A stretch of DNA of 64,000 bases, from assembly GCF_014836885.1 (NCBI RefSeq), contig NZ_JACSPY010000006.1:62001-126000 (forward strand), given 5' to 3'. Source of the stretch: Brevibacterium gallinarum. GTDB lineage: Bacteria; Actinomycetota; Actinomycetes; Actinomycetales; Brevibacteriaceae. Of the stretch, positions 34,271-43,033 are shown piece after piece; within the stretch, counting starts at the first letter, position 1, and every line of letters begins with the position of its first letter. The position numbers were made by a program, and so were the translations under genes. The notes below the pieces were generated by a model that was not told the DNA's origin, searched no databases, and saw only the letters and a program-made list of their open reading frames with translations.

Positions 34271-36501
34271 GAGCGGCGCATCCTCCACAGGAGCCAGATG
34301 AAATAGGGACAGCCGATGACGGCGGTGATGAGGCCGGCCGGGATCTGCGACGGGGCGATGACGGTCCGGCCGATGGCATCGGCGATGGTGAGCAGCAGCG
34401 CGCCGAGCAGTCCGGTCAGCGGCAGCAGGTGACGGTGGGTGCGCCCGATGAGCAGGCGCGCAGCGTGCGGGGCGACGAGGCCGAGGAAGGCGATCGTGCC
34501 GACGCTGATCGTGGCCGCGGCGACGAGGACGAGGGCGCAGGCGACGAGGACGCTGCGGGTGCGTCCGACGTGGACGCCGAGCACCTGCGGGGTGGTGTCG
34601 TCTATCTGCACGAGGTCGAGGTCGCGGGATACGGCGCTGAGCACGGCGCCGGTGACGACGATGGCGATGATCATCGGCAGGCACTCGACGGCGGTGGCGC
34701 CGTAGGTCGAGCCGGCCAGCCACGTCATCGCCTTCGTCTGATTCCACGGATCGGTGTGCACGAGCATGAGGGTGGTGAGCGCGGCTGCGGCGGCGGAGAT
34801 GCTGATCCCGGCGAGCACCATGCGGGCATGGTCGAGGCCGGTGCGCGCTGAGATGCCGAAGAGCACGAGGCCCACCGCCGAGGCGCCGGTGAGCGCCGCG
34901 CACAGGATCGCCCAGAAGCTGGTGGTCCCGGTGATGACGATGGCAGCAACCGCGCCGGTGGCCGCGGCGGCGGAGATGCCGAGCACACCGGGGTCGGCGA
35001 GCGGATTGCGGGTGACGCCCTGCAGGATCGCACCGGCCAGTGCGAGGCTGAGCCCGCCGAGCACGGCAGCGAAGACGCGCGGCACTCGGGTCTCCAGGAT
35101 GATCTCGATGCGCACGCTGGCCTGGTGGGTCAGCCAGTTGACGACATCGCCGCCGAGCAGCATCGCATCGCCGACGAGCACCGAGCCGGCGATCGCCGCC
35201 ATCAGCAGGCCGGCGCAGATGGTGATGAGCAGGATGGGGTGGTGCAGGCCGAATCCGGTGCCGGCGCGCATGGTGACAAGGGAATCGGAGTCGAAGCCGG
35301 AGCGGGCGGTGCAGGCGAGAGTCGCGAGGAAGACCGCGCCGATGATCGAGGTCACGACACCGGTGGGGACCGACACGCCGTTCTGGGAGCCGAGCAGCGC
35401 CCGCATGAGCACATCGGCACCGATGACGAGGAAGGCACCGAGCAGCGCGGAGACGACGATGAGGCTGCGCTGGCGGGTCAGGCCGGGGAAGAACCCCACG
35501 AGCAGGCGGGTCAGAGCCGGCGCGCACAGCCCGACGAAGCCCACCGGCCCGGCGATCGTCACCGCCACAGCCGTGCACACGACGGCGATGACGAGGAACA
35601 CCGCCTGCCAGGCCCGCACCCGCACGCCGAGACTGATCGCCGCGTCGTCGCCGAGCTGCAGCGCATCGAGGCGCCGGCCGAACAGCAGCAGCGCCGCAGC
35701 CGCGCAGGCCAGGACCGGCAACAGGGTGATGACACCCTGGATGCCGGCCTGGCTGAGGCTGCCGGCACCCCAGGCGAAGAGGCCCTGCGTCTGCCAAGGG
35801 AAGAACAGCAGCAGCATCGAGGTCAGGGCCGCAAGGCCCAGGGCGATGACCGAGCCGGCCAGCACCATCCGGATCGGTGAGCTGTGCGGTCCGGTGGAGA
35901 GGCCGATGACGAGCCCGGCGGCGAGCAGCCCGCCGGCGAAAGCCACTCCGGCACTGGAGAAGAACTGCAGGCTGACGCCGAAGGCAGCGACCGCGGTGAG
36001 GGCGAAGTAGGCTCCGGCGTTGACACCGAGCGTGTCGGGTGAGGCCAGGGAGTTGCGGGTGATCGACTGCAGGATCCCGCCGGAGAGCCCGAGGGCGGCA
36101 CCGACGGCCAACCCGGCGAACAGCCGGGGCAGACGCGCATCGATGATGACCGCGCTCGCCTCAGCCGTGGAGCCGGTGAGAGTGCCGGTGAGCGTCTGCC
36201 ACACCTCGGCCGGACTCAGCTCCGATGTGCCCTGCAGGAGATGGAGCAGGCTCAGCAGCGCCAGCAGCACCGCGACCGGCGCGGTCAGCAGCCCGAGGCG
36301 CAGCGCGCCCCGCGACCGGACTGCCCTCGGCGCTCCAGCCGCAGCCCCGGCCGCAGCCCCCGCCGGAGTCCCAGACGAAGCCCCCGCCGGAGTCCCAGAC
36401 GAAGCCCCCGCCGGAGTCCCAGCCGAAGCCCCCGCCGGAGTCCCAGCCGCAGCTCCCGCCGGCGCGGTCGTCCGGCCTGCTGTCGTTGTGTGAATCGTCA
36501 T
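34267..36501 (-). CDS. Fused FecCD-type siderophore ABC permease (two permease domains)
   Basis: A 744-residue permease made of two FecCD domains in one chain, as in FhuB of E. coli. The first domain spans residues about 70-400 (ARLPRLFAGLAVGAALGLSGGILQSITRNSLASPDTLGVNAGA, LTRLLVGF), the second about 410-744 (TRVPRVFAAVLGGLSLALAGAILQGVTRNPLADPGVLGISAAA, APHAARLLIG, PAGLITAVIGCPYFIWLL). Each repeats the coupling helix pattern. The N terminus has a tandem 8-residue repeat (GTPAGASS type) of no known role, encoded by 24-base repeats. It follows the binding-protein gene and overlaps the SIP gene. Confidence 0.93.
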   Translation of the reverse strand: MTIHTTTAGRTTAPAGAAAGTPAGASAGTPAGASSGTPAGASSGTPAGAAAGAAAGAPRAVRSRGALRLGLLTAPVAVLLALLSLLHLLQGTSELSPAEVWQTLTGTLTGSTAEASAVIIDARLPRLFAGLAVGAALGLSGGILQSITRNSLASPDTLGVNAGAYFALTAVAAFGVSLQFFSSAGVAFAGGLLAAGLVIGLSTGPHSSPIRMVLAGSVIALGLAALTSMLLLFFPWQTQGLFAWGAGSLSQAGIQGVITLLPVLACAAAALLLFGRRLDALQLGDDAAISLGVRVRAWQAVFLVIAVVCTAVAVTIAGPVGFVGLCAPALTRLLVGFFPGLTRQRSLIVVSALLGAFLVIGADVLMRALLGSQNGVSVPTGVVTSIIGAVFLATLACTARSGFDSDSLVTMRAGTGFGLHHPILLITICAGLLMAAIAGSVLVGDAMLLGGDVVNWLTHQASVRIEIILETRVPRVFAAVLGGLSLALAGAILQGVTRNPLADPGVLGISAAAATGAVAAIVITGTTSFWAILCAALTGASAVGLVLFGISARTGLDHARMVLAGISISAAAAALTTLMLVHTDPWNQTKAMTWLAGSTYGATAVECLPMIIAIVVTGAVLSAVSRDLDLVQIDDTTPQVLGVHVGRTRSVLVACALVLVAAATISVGTIAFLGLVAPHAARLLIGRTHRHLLPLTGLLGALLLTIADAIGRTVIAPSQIPAGLITAVIGCPYFIWLLWRMRRS
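36357..36452 (-). repeat. Four 24-base tandem repeats coding an 8-residue repeat
   Basis: Four units of 24 bases (36357-36380, 36381-36404, 36405-36428, 36429-36452) differ at one or two positions. They code GTPAGASS-type octapeptides in the N terminus of the permease and keep the frame, so copy number can change without frameshift. Confidence 0.85.
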
Positions 36502-36560
36502 GATCGTGTGATGCCTGTCGTGCGTCAGCTCTGCGTTTCAGCCCTCGGTTGCCCGCCGCG

Positions 36561-37538
36561 TCACTGCTTGGCGACGATGCCGGCGACCTCGTCGGCGAAG
36601 GCTCCGAGCGAGGCGGTGCCGCCGTAGAGCCAGATGCCGGACCCAGCCGGTGCGACGCGATCTGCGGTGACGAACGGCAGTCCGGTCCACACCGCGTTCT
36701 TCTTCAGGGTCTCCATCGGGTCGCCTTCGTCTTCGTCGACCCAGTACAGGAAGTGCGTGTCGTCCGGCAGCGTGCGCAGGCCCTCGACGTCGGTGGTCGT
36801 CAGTCCGTAGGCCTCATCGCCCTTCTCTGTCGAGGCATCTGTCAGGCCGATCGCCCGGCCCACCTCCGAGGGCGCCGATCCGGGGCCGTGGAGCCGGAAG
36901 GTCATCGAGTTCGCCTCGTTGTACGGGTAGGCGAAGACCATCGGGTGGCCGGTCTTGCCGGCCTTCTCGACACTCTCCTTCGCCTTCTGCAGGGCGGCGT
37001 CGAAGTCCTGATCGAGCTCATCCGCCTCGGCCTCCTTGCCCAGCAGTGTGGCGACATCGTGCTGGTTCTTCTTGACGAGGTCGAACAGGCCATCGGCGGT
37101 CGCGGAGTTGAACACGGCGACCGGCGCGATGCGCTCCATCTGCTTCATCGCATCCTCGGGGATCGAGGAGGTGTCGGCGAGGATGAGATCGGGTGCGAGG
37201 TCGGCGATCGCGTCGATGCTCGGCTCGGTGCGCATCCCGACGTCGACCGGGTCCCCGGACAGCGGCACGCGCGCGGACCACACCCCGTAGCCCTTCGGGT
37301 CGGCCACGCCGACCGGGTCGACGCCGAGGGACACGGCGTATTCGGTGACGGACCATTCGAGGGTGACGACCTTCTGCGCGGGTGCGTCGAGGGAGACGGT
37401 GGTGCCGCGGGCGTCGGTGATCGAGACCGGATCGCCGGTGGCGGCAGTCGGATCGCCGGCCGGCGCGTCGGTCGTGCCGCAGCCGGTGAGGGCGAGGGCG
37501 CTGATGAGGGCCGCAAGCCCGAGTGTGCGCAGTTTCAT
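36561..37538 (-). CDS. Iron-siderophore ABC transporter substrate-binding lipoprotein
   Basis: A 325-residue FepB/FhuD-type binding protein. The signal sequence ends in a lipobox ALTGCGTT. SLDAPAQKVVTLEWSVTEYAVSLGVDPVGV and DLAPDLILADTSSI are typical of the periplasmic-binding-protein class that recognises metal-siderophore complexes, followed by HFLYWVDEDEGDP and an SBP end. AAGGAA precedes ATG 37538. The longer upstream frame is antisense of the intergenic region and not coding. The siderophore type cannot be read from sequence. Confidence 0.92.
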   Translation of the reverse strand: MKLRTLGLAALISALALTGCGTTDAPAGDPTAATGDPVSITDARGTTVSLDAPAQKVVTLEWSVTEYAVSLGVDPVGVADPKGYGVWSARVPLSGDPVDVGMRTEPSIDAIADLAPDLILADTSSIPEDAMKQMERIAPVAVFNSATADGLFDLVKKNQHDVATLLGKEAEADELDQDFDAALQKAKESVEKAGKTGHPMVFAYPYNEANSMTFRLHGPGSAPSEVGRAIGLTDASTEKGDEAYGLTTTDVEGLRTLPDDTHFLYWVDEDEGDPMETLKKNAVWTGLPFVTADRVAPAGSGIWLYGGTASLGAFADEVAGIVAKQ

Positions 37539-37732
37539 GCTGTTCCTTCTGATGAGGGTTCCCGCCAGCGGAGCTGCCGGCAGGTGGGTGTGGTGGTGGA
37601 GTGAGGGTGCCGGTTCCGGCGCCGCGGTCGTGGCGCCGGTGGCGTGCGGGCCGGCACCGAGGTGGTGCTGCCTGGGCATGGTCGCGTCCGCCGGTGCCCG
37701 GTCAGGGCACAGGCGCAGGTGGCGCTTCGGTG

Positions 37733-38587
37733 TCAGGCCGGGGTGGCGATGGGCAGGCCGGCAACTGAATCTGCGGTGCCGCTGCGCCGGGGTGGCCGGG
37801 CGTGGACCTCGATGCGCTCGGATGCGCGGCTGTAGCCGGTGGTGATGTCGATGCCGTAGACGGTGCTGAGCACCTGGCCGTCGAGCACCTCGGCCGGGGT
37901 GCCGGCGGCGGCGATGCGCCCGCCGGAGAGCAGCACGATGCGGTCGGCGATGGCGGCGGCGTGGTTGAGGTCGTGCAGCACCACGCCGATGCACACGCCG
38001 TGGTCGTGGGCGAGGGTGTGGAGGAGTTCGAGGAGTTCGACCTGATACTTCAGGTCGAGGTGGTTGGTCGGTTCGTCCAGGAGCAGCACCTCGGTGTCCT
38101 GCGCCAGGCAGGAGGCGAGCCACACGCGCTGGAGCTGGCCGCCGGAGAGCTCGTCGACGGGGGAGTCGGCGACGGCGGTGACGCCGGTGAGCGCCATGGC
38201 GCGCTCGACGACGGCGGCGCCATCGGGGTCACCGGTGCGGATCCGGCCCTGGTACGGGTGCCGGCCGAGGGCGACGGCCGCGCGCACCGGCAGTCCCTGG
38301 GGGACCGGCCGGGACTGCGCAAGCATCGTGAGCCGGCGGGCGAGCTGGCGGGAGGGAAGAGCGGCAGCATCGGTGCCGTCGGAGAACGTCACGCTGCCTG
38401 CCGACAGCGGCTGCAGCCGGGCCAGTCCGCGCATGAGCGTGGACTTCCCGGAGCCGTTGGGTCCGACGAGGGCGGTGACCCGGCCCGGCTGCAGTTCGAG
38501 GCTGACATCGGTGACGACGTCGCCGCGGGAGTAGCCGATCCGCAGCTGTGTGCCGTGCAGACCGGAATGCGTCGAAGATAGTTTCAC
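37733..38587 (-). CDS. Iron-siderophore ABC transporter ATP-binding protein
   Basis: A 284-residue ATPase of the FepC/FhuC class, energising the FecCD-type permease. The Walker A motif is LVGPNGSGKSTLMRG, the signature ELSGGQLQRVWLASCLAQ, Walker B EVLLLDEPTNHLD, and the switch histidine in VLHDLNHAAAIADR. It is the first gene of the operon and starts at GTG 38587, whose last base abuts the iron box. A gap of 194 bases separates it from the binding protein gene. The C-terminal 25 residues are low complexity. Confidence 0.94.
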   Translation of the reverse strand: MKLSSTHSGLHGTQLRIGYSRGDVVTDVSLELQPGRVTALVGPNGSGKSTLMRGLARLQPLSAGSVTFSDGTDAAALPSRQLARRLTMLAQSRPVPQGLPVRAAVALGRHPYQGRIRTGDPDGAAVVERAMALTGVTAVADSPVDELSGGQLQRVWLASCLAQDTEVLLLDEPTNHLDLKYQVELLELLHTLAHDHGVCIGVVLHDLNHAAAIADRIVLLSGGRIAAAGTPAEVLDGQVLSTVYGIDITTGYSRASERIEVHARPPRRSGTADSVAGLPIATPA

Positions 38588-38612
38588 GTTAGTAAGTTAG
38601 GCCTTACTAACG
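38587..38612. promoter_or_regulatory. DtxR/IdeR-like iron box at the siderophore operon
   Basis: Ten-base arms CGTTAGTAAG and CTTACTAACG are separated by TTAGGC. Bases 38593-38611 match 14 of 19 positions of the DtxR/IdeR consensus. It abuts the GTG start of the ATPase gene, so iron would repress the operon (inference). Confidence 0.75.
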
Positions 38613-38674
38613 AAGGCTGTCAACTGCTGTTCATGCGCTGTCCCGCCCTGTGGACGACTGCGCCCCGACGGCGC

Positions 38675-39508
38675 TCAGGCGCGGGCGACCTCGTGGGCGG
38701 CTTCGAGGCGCGAGTTCTCCAGCACCGGGATCCGCGCACGGATCTCAGCGACGGAGTCGATGTCGAGTTCGGCGACGAGCAGCTCGGTGTCCTTGCCGGC
38801 GGCAGCGAGCACGCTGCCATCCGGTGCGCTGATGAAGGAGTGGCCGACGCCGGTCGGAGCCTTCGGGTGCACCTCGACGCCGGTGACCTGCGGATCTGCC
38901 TGATCGCAGGCGAGGACGAAGCTCGTCGAGTCGAGCGCCCGCGCCCGCCCGAGCAGCTGCCACTGCTCGACCTTGCCCTCACCGGCACCCCACGACGCCG
39001 AGGCGACGATCACCTCGGCCCCGGAGCGCGCCAGGGCGGTGAAGAGGGCTGGGAAGCGGATGTCGTAGCAGATCGTCAGCCCGACGGTGGTGCCGTCGAT
39101 CGTCACTGTCTGCAGGGCATCGCCGGCGGTGACGTCATCGGATTCGCGGTGCCCGAAGGCGTCGAAGAGGTGGATCTTGTCATAGTGCGCCTCGATGCGG
39201 CTGCCGGTGGAGTCGACGCCGGTGAGGAAGAGGGTGTTGATGACGCGCTCGCCGGTGCCGGGCCGGAACATGCCGACCGCAGCCACCAGCCCGGCCTCGG
39301 CGGTGAGCTCGCGCAGGCGGGTGGCGAAGGGCCCGTCGAGCTCCTCGGCGTTGGCCTCGAGGTCCGCACCGAAGGGCACCATCGTCGCCTCGGGGAACAC
39401 GACGAGCCGCACGTCCTGAGCCGCAGCCTGCTGCAGCTTCTCGGCGATGAGTGCGAGGTTGGCGTCCTTGTCCGGTGTGGTGTTGATCTGGGCGATGGCA
39501 ACCTTCAT
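38675..39508 (-). CDS. Carbon-nitrogen hydrolase (nitrilase superfamily)
   Basis: A 277-residue nitrilase-superfamily hydrolase. The Glu-Lys-Cys triad can be read as glutamate in VFPEATMVPF, lysine in YDKIHLFDAFG and cysteine in ICYDIRFP, in the order and spacing of the family. Length and the DAFGHRESDDVTAGD segment resemble Nit/omega-amidase-like members. ATG 39508 has AGGAG eight bases upstream. It is divergent from a GntR regulator; the neighbouring MHS transporter and DUF2848 gene suggest a role in breaking down an amide or nitrile carried into the cell (inference). Confidence 0.87.
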   Translation of the reverse strand: MKVAIAQINTTPDKDANLALIAEKLQQAAAQDVRLVVFPEATMVPFGADLEANAEELDGPFATRLRELTAEAGLVAAVGMFRPGTGERVINTLFLTGVDSTGSRIEAHYDKIHLFDAFGHRESDDVTAGDALQTVTIDGTTVGLTICYDIRFPALFTALARSGAEVIVASASWGAGEGKVEQWQLLGRARALDSTSFVLACDQADPQVTGVEVHPKAPTGVGHSFISAPDGSVLAAAGKDTELLVAELDIDSVAEIRARIPVLENSRLEAAHEVARA

Positions 39509-39580
39509 TGCGGCTCCTCTTCGGTGGTTCTGGGTGCAGATGTGGGGCAAAGCTCATTAGAGCATGCATGATTGTCAGGC

Positions 39581-39586
39581 TAGGCT
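39581..39586 (+). promoter_or_regulatory. -10 element for a leaderless GntR-gene transcript
   Basis: TAGGCT ends seven bases before ATG 39594, which has no ribosome site. Confidence 0.4.
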
Positions 39587-39593
39587 GAAGATT

Positions 39594-40262
39594 ATGGTGA
39601 ATCCAGTGGGGCCCGCTGGGCGGTCGGCGGCATACGAGCGACTGCGGGAGATCGTGCTCGCAGACCCGAGCATGCAGGGCGCCTTTCTCACGGAGTCCTC
39701 GCTGGTCAAGCAGATCGGGCTGTCGCGCACACCGATCCGCGAAGCGCTCATCATGCTCGCCGCCGATGGGCTGGTCGAGCTCATCCCGCATCGCGGCGCC
39801 TATGTGCCGCCCTCGAGTGCGAAGTCGATCCGCGACACCTTCGAGATGCGCCGGCTGCTGGAGCAGTACTGCGCGCGGGTGACGATGGCCGCAGGCTGCG
39901 CCCCGGTCGCGGCGATGCGCCGGCTGCTGGCCGAGCAGCAGGCGATGGACTTCGAGAGCACCCAGGCGCGGGATTTCATCTCGATCGACCAGGCCTTCCA
40001 TGCCGCACTCGTCAATGCGGCCGACAACGCCGTCATCGCCCAGGCCTATCGGAAGCTGCGCGTTCAGCATGTGCGCTTCGGCATCTCCGCGGCGACGAAT
40101 GAGGGACGGCGCAACGAGGTGCTCGGAGAGCACCAGGCGATCGTCGAAGCGCTGAACTCCGGTGATGTCGATGCGGCCGTGCGGGCGATCGGCGAGCACA
40201 TCGACATCACCCGCGACATCCTCCTCTCCCAGATCGATCTGCACACCGCCAGCCAGCCCTGA
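39594..40262 (+). CDS. GntR-family regulator, FadR/FCD type
   Basis: A 222-residue regulator: residues about 8-70 are a winged helix (SAAYERLREIVLADPSMQGAF..SSLVKQIGLSRTPIREALIML..GLVELIPHRGAYV), and residues about 80-210 form an FCD ligand-binding domain (DTFEMRRLLEQYCARV, FISIDQAFHAALVNAA, EHQAIVEALNSGD). FCD regulators usually bind small carboxylates through a metal centre. ATG 39594 is chosen with a leaderless promoter; a longer frame begins at 39564. It is divergent from the nitrilase gene and convergent with the MHS transporter. Confidence 0.9.
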   Translation: MVNPVGPAGRSAAYERLREIVLADPSMQGAFLTESSLVKQIGLSRTPIREALIMLAADGLVELIPHRGAYVPPSSAKSIRDTFEMRRLLEQYCARVTMAAGCAPVAAMRRLLAEQQAMDFESTQARDFISIDQAFHAALVNAADNAVIAQAYRKLRVQHVRFGISAATNEGRRNEVLGEHQAIVEALNSGDVDAAVRAIGEHIDITRDILLSQIDLHTASQP

Positions 40263-40287
40263 GCGGCGCGGGAGCACACCTGAGCAC

Positions 40288-41646
40288 TCAGGCTCCGGTC
40301 TCCAGCAGTCCGCGCTGCCGGGCGGTGGCGAGATACTCATGATCCTCATCGACGTTGTTGTCCCGGCCCATGACGAGCCCGATGATCGTGAGCGCACATG
40401 CGACGGTGAGGTAGACGGCGACGAAGATCCACGTGCCGGTCCTGTCGAGCAGCAGCGTGAACATCGCCGGTGCGATGGCGCCGCCGAGCACGCCGGCGAT
40501 CGTGTAGGCCAGTGAAGCACCGGTGTAGCGCAGCCGCGGATGGAACTGCTCGATGACATAGGCCGCCTGCGGGCCGTACATGAAGGAGTGGAACACCAGT
40601 CCGATCGGGATGCCGATGAACATCCACATCACCGGGTTCGTGTGCAGCAGCAGGAAGAACGCGAACGCCCAGACGGCAGCGCACACGGCGGCCGCGCCGT
40701 AGAGGCCGCGGCGGTTGATCTTGTCCGACAGGTGCCCGGCCAGCGGGATGAGCGCGAGCTGGAAGGCCGAGCCGAGCATGACCGCCGAGAGCACCGTGGT
40801 CCGCTCCAGGTCCAGGACGAGCGTGCCGTAGGCCAGCGTGAAGACGGTGAAGAGCGCATACGTGACGTCGGGGCCGATGCGCGAGAGGATCGCGGCGATG
40901 AGCGGCTTCATCTCGGTCTGCAGAAGCTCGGTGATCGGCTTCTCCGGGCGCTCGCCGCTGTCTGCGACGGCACGGAAGACGGGAGTGTCCTCCAGCTTCA
41001 GGCGGATCCACAGGCCGAAGGCCACGAGCAGGGCGGAGACGAGGAAGGCCACCCGCCAGCCCCAGGACATGAAGCTCTCGTCGGTGAGCAGCAGCGAGAG
41101 CAGCGCGAATGCGCCGTTGGCCAGCAGGTTGCCCGCCGGCGGGCCGACCTGGGCAGCAGAGGACCAGAAGCCGCGGCGCTCAGGTTCGCCGTACTCGCCG
41201 GAGAGCAGCACAGCGCCGCCCCATTCGCCGCCGACGCCCACGCCCTGAGCGAAGCGCAGCAGCACGAGGATGATCGGGGCAGCCACACCGATCGAGGTGT
41301 AACTCGGCAGGACGCCGATGAGGAAGGTGGCGATGCCGATGAGCACGAGCGTCCACACGAGCACCTGCTTGCGCCCGATGCGGTCGCCGAGCCGGCCGAA
41401 GACGACGCCGCCGACCGGGCGCGAGACGTAGCCGACTGCGTAGGTGGAGAACGCCAGCAGCACGCCGGTCATCGGGTCGCTGTCGGGGAAGAACAGGACC
41501 GGGAAGACGATCGCGGCAGCAGCCGAGTAGATCGCGAAGTCGTACCACTCCAGGGTCGTGCCGCTGAGGCTGGCGGTGAAGGCCTTGAACAGGTCCTTGC
41601 GGGAGACCGGCGGGTGTGCGGCAGTGTCGGCGGAGGTTGAGGACAC
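40288..41646 (-). CDS. MHS-family MFS transporter
   Basis: A 452-residue proton symporter of the metabolite:H+ symporter family. Hallmarks are ASLSGTTLEWYDFAIYSAAAAIVFPVLFFP, RPVGGVVFGRLGDRIGRKQVLV, RFAQGVGVGGEWGGAVLLSGEYGE and GHLSDKINRRGLYGA. Such carriers take up organic acids and betaine-like compounds. GTG 41646 has AAGGAG nine bases upstream, which decides it. It ends 25 bases past the GntR gene stop. The substrate is unknown, but the neighbouring nitrilase and DUF2848 gene suggest a small carboxylate or amide. Confidence 0.9.
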   Translation of the reverse strand: MSSTSADTAAHPPVSRKDLFKAFTASLSGTTLEWYDFAIYSAAAAIVFPVLFFPDSDPMTGVLLAFSTYAVGYVSRPVGGVVFGRLGDRIGRKQVLVWTLVLIGIATFLIGVLPSYTSIGVAAPIILVLLRFAQGVGVGGEWGGAVLLSGEYGEPERRGFWSSAAQVGPPAGNLLANGAFALLSLLLTDESFMSWGWRVAFLVSALLVAFGLWIRLKLEDTPVFRAVADSGERPEKPITELLQTEMKPLIAAILSRIGPDVTYALFTVFTLAYGTLVLDLERTTVLSAVMLGSAFQLALIPLAGHLSDKINRRGLYGAAAVCAAVWAFAFFLLLHTNPVMWMFIGIPIGLVFHSFMYGPQAAYVIEQFHPRLRYTGASLAYTIAGVLGGAIAPAMFTLLLDRTGTWIFVAVYLTVACALTIIGLVMGRDNNVDEDHEYLATARQRGLLETGA

Positions 41647-41695
41647 AGTCAGTGTCTCCTTGGTCGTGGGATGGGTCACAGGTGTATTTTGGCAC

Positions 41696-41714
41696 TGTAT
41701 ACCAATTGCATACA
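41696..41714. promoter_or_regulatory. Candidate GntR operator upstream of the MHS transporter
   Basis: TGTAT and ATACA form a split inverted repeat around CAATTG, in the 118 bases between the MHS transporter and DUF2848 genes, so it could act on both. The binding protein is inferred to be the nearby FCD regulator. Confidence 0.45.
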
Positions 41715-41764
41715 ATCGTGCACCTGTGCTGATCTTCAGCACTCCCGACTGAAAGGACCTCCGC

Positions 41765-42451
41765 ATGTCAGAGCTGACGTTCGAGCTGCCCGATGGATCG
41801 ACGGCGAGCGTTGCCGTCACAACCCTGCTCAACGCCGGATACGCCGGGCGCAACCAGTCAGATGTGCAGGCGCACATCGACGAACTCGCCGAACTCGGCA
41901 TTCCGGGCCCGGAGACCATCCCGTCCCTGTACCCGGTCTCGCCCTATCTCGCCCAGCAGACCGATCACGTCGACGTCCAGCACGCCAAGACCTCCGGCGA
42001 GGCCGAGTGGGCGCTTGTGTTCACTGCCGACGATGTGCTGCTCACCGTGGCCTGCGACCACACCGACCGTGCCCTCGAAGTCCACGGCGTGGCCTGGAGC
42101 AAGAACGCCTCGCCCGATGTCCTCGGTGCGCAGGCCTGGCGGCTCTCCGACGTCGAGGCCGACCTCGACGCCATCACCCTCGAGGCATTCGTCACCGATG
42201 CCGAGGGCGAAGAGCGGCAGATCCAGAACGGCACGCTGGCCGAGCTGCTGCCCCCGCGCTACTGGATCGACAGGCTCACCGAGCGCGGCGAGGCCCGCGA
42301 AGGCACCGTGCTCATCTCCGGCACCATCCCGATGGACGGCTCCGTCGACCAGTTCGCCCGGGCCTGGCGGGTCGTCATGACGAACCCGGCCACCGGCGAC
42401 AGGATCGAGGCCGGGTACGAGGTCGAGCTCATGCCCGAGCCGATCGGCTGA
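41765..42451 (+). CDS. DUF2848 family protein (fumarylacetoacetase-like)
   Basis: A 228-residue protein of the DUF2848 family, which is related to the fumarylacetoacetate hydrolase superfamily. Recognisable segments are NAGYAGRNQSDVQAHIDELAELGIP, SGEAEWALVFTADDVLLTVACDHTDRALEVHG and SKNASPDVLGAQAWRLSDVEADLD. AAAGGA precedes ATG 41765. The gene is divergent from the MHS transporter and shares its control region, so it probably acts on the imported compound. The reaction is not known for the family. Confidence 0.8.
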   Translation: MSELTFELPDGSTASVAVTTLLNAGYAGRNQSDVQAHIDELAELGIPGPETIPSLYPVSPYLAQQTDHVDVQHAKTSGEAEWALVFTADDVLLTVACDHTDRALEVHGVAWSKNASPDVLGAQAWRLSDVEADLDAITLEAFVTDAEGEERQIQNGTLAELLPPRYWIDRLTERGEAREGTVLISGTIPMDGSVDQFARAWRVVMTNPATGDRIEAGYEVELMPEPIG

Positions 42452-42486
42452 CCCGTGTCGCCGATCGGCTGACCCGTGTCACGGAC

Positions 42487-42518
42487 GGGGCCGTCTGCCC
42501 CTGTGGGCAGGCGGCCCC
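42487..42518 (+). terminator. Terminator after the DUF2848 gene
   Basis: A 14-pair stem with one U-G pair (arms 42487-42500 and 42505-42518) around CTGT, 36 bases past the DUF2848 stop. Confidence 0.75.
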
Positions 42519-42524
42519 GACCCA

Positions 42525-42530
42525 TATACT
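42525..42530 (+). promoter_or_regulatory. -10 element for a leaderless usp transcript
   Basis: TATACT is a near-perfect -10 and ends six bases before ATG 42537, which has no ribosome site. Confidence 0.6.
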
Positions 42531-42536
42531 GAGGCT

Positions 42537-42926
42537 ATGACGATTCTCATCGGTTACCTGCCCGCGCCGGAAGGCGAAGCCGCCCTCGAAACCGCCTTCG
42601 CAGAAGCGAAGCTGCGCAACACTGACGTCGTCGTCCTCAACTCGCCGCGCCGCGGCACCGCCGACAGCATCACCCAGATCCAGCAGGAGGATGCCGAGCG
42701 CATCCTCGCCCAGGCCGCCGAGCACGGCGTCACCGCCCGCGTCGAACAGCCTGCCCACGAAGACGATCTCGTCCAGACCCTGAATGAATGGGCCGAACAG
42801 GAAGACGCCGACCTCATCGTCATCGGCCTGCGCAAGCGCAGCGCGATCGGCAAGTTCATCCTCGGCTCGCAGGCTCAGCGGATCCTGCTCGAAGCCGATG
42901 TCCCGGTGCTGACCGTCAAGGCCTGA
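42537..42926 (+). CDS. Universal stress protein (UspA family)
   Basis: A 129-residue cytosolic UspA-like protein, usually a dimer. The ATP-binding signature is IVIGLRKRSAIGKFILGSQAQRIL (G-x2-G-x9-G-S pattern broadly kept, with arginine and lysine in the second position). The N-terminal strand is ILIGYLPAPEGEAALETAF. Start and -10 suggest leaderless translation. Usp proteins respond to stress and starvation; no specific partner can be named here. Confidence 0.88.
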   Translation: MTILIGYLPAPEGEAALETAFAEAKLRNTDVVVLNSPRRGTADSITQIQQEDAERILAQAAEHGVTARVEQPAHEDDLVQTLNEWAEQEDADLIVIGLRKRSAIGKFILGSQAQRILLEADVPVLTVKA

Positions 42927-43033
42927 TCCTCAGAGCGGGACTCTCAGAGCCTCGCCCCAGAGCCTGACCTTCAGAGCCGGACCACCGGCCACAGCCTGTG
43001 GCGCACCACTCGACCGTTCACCCTGCACGGACC

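Noticed and set aside
33317-35797. An 826-residue protein reading through the siderophore-interacting protein
   Set aside because: Only the last 317 residues have family motifs; the upstream part is the permease gene in a wrong frame.
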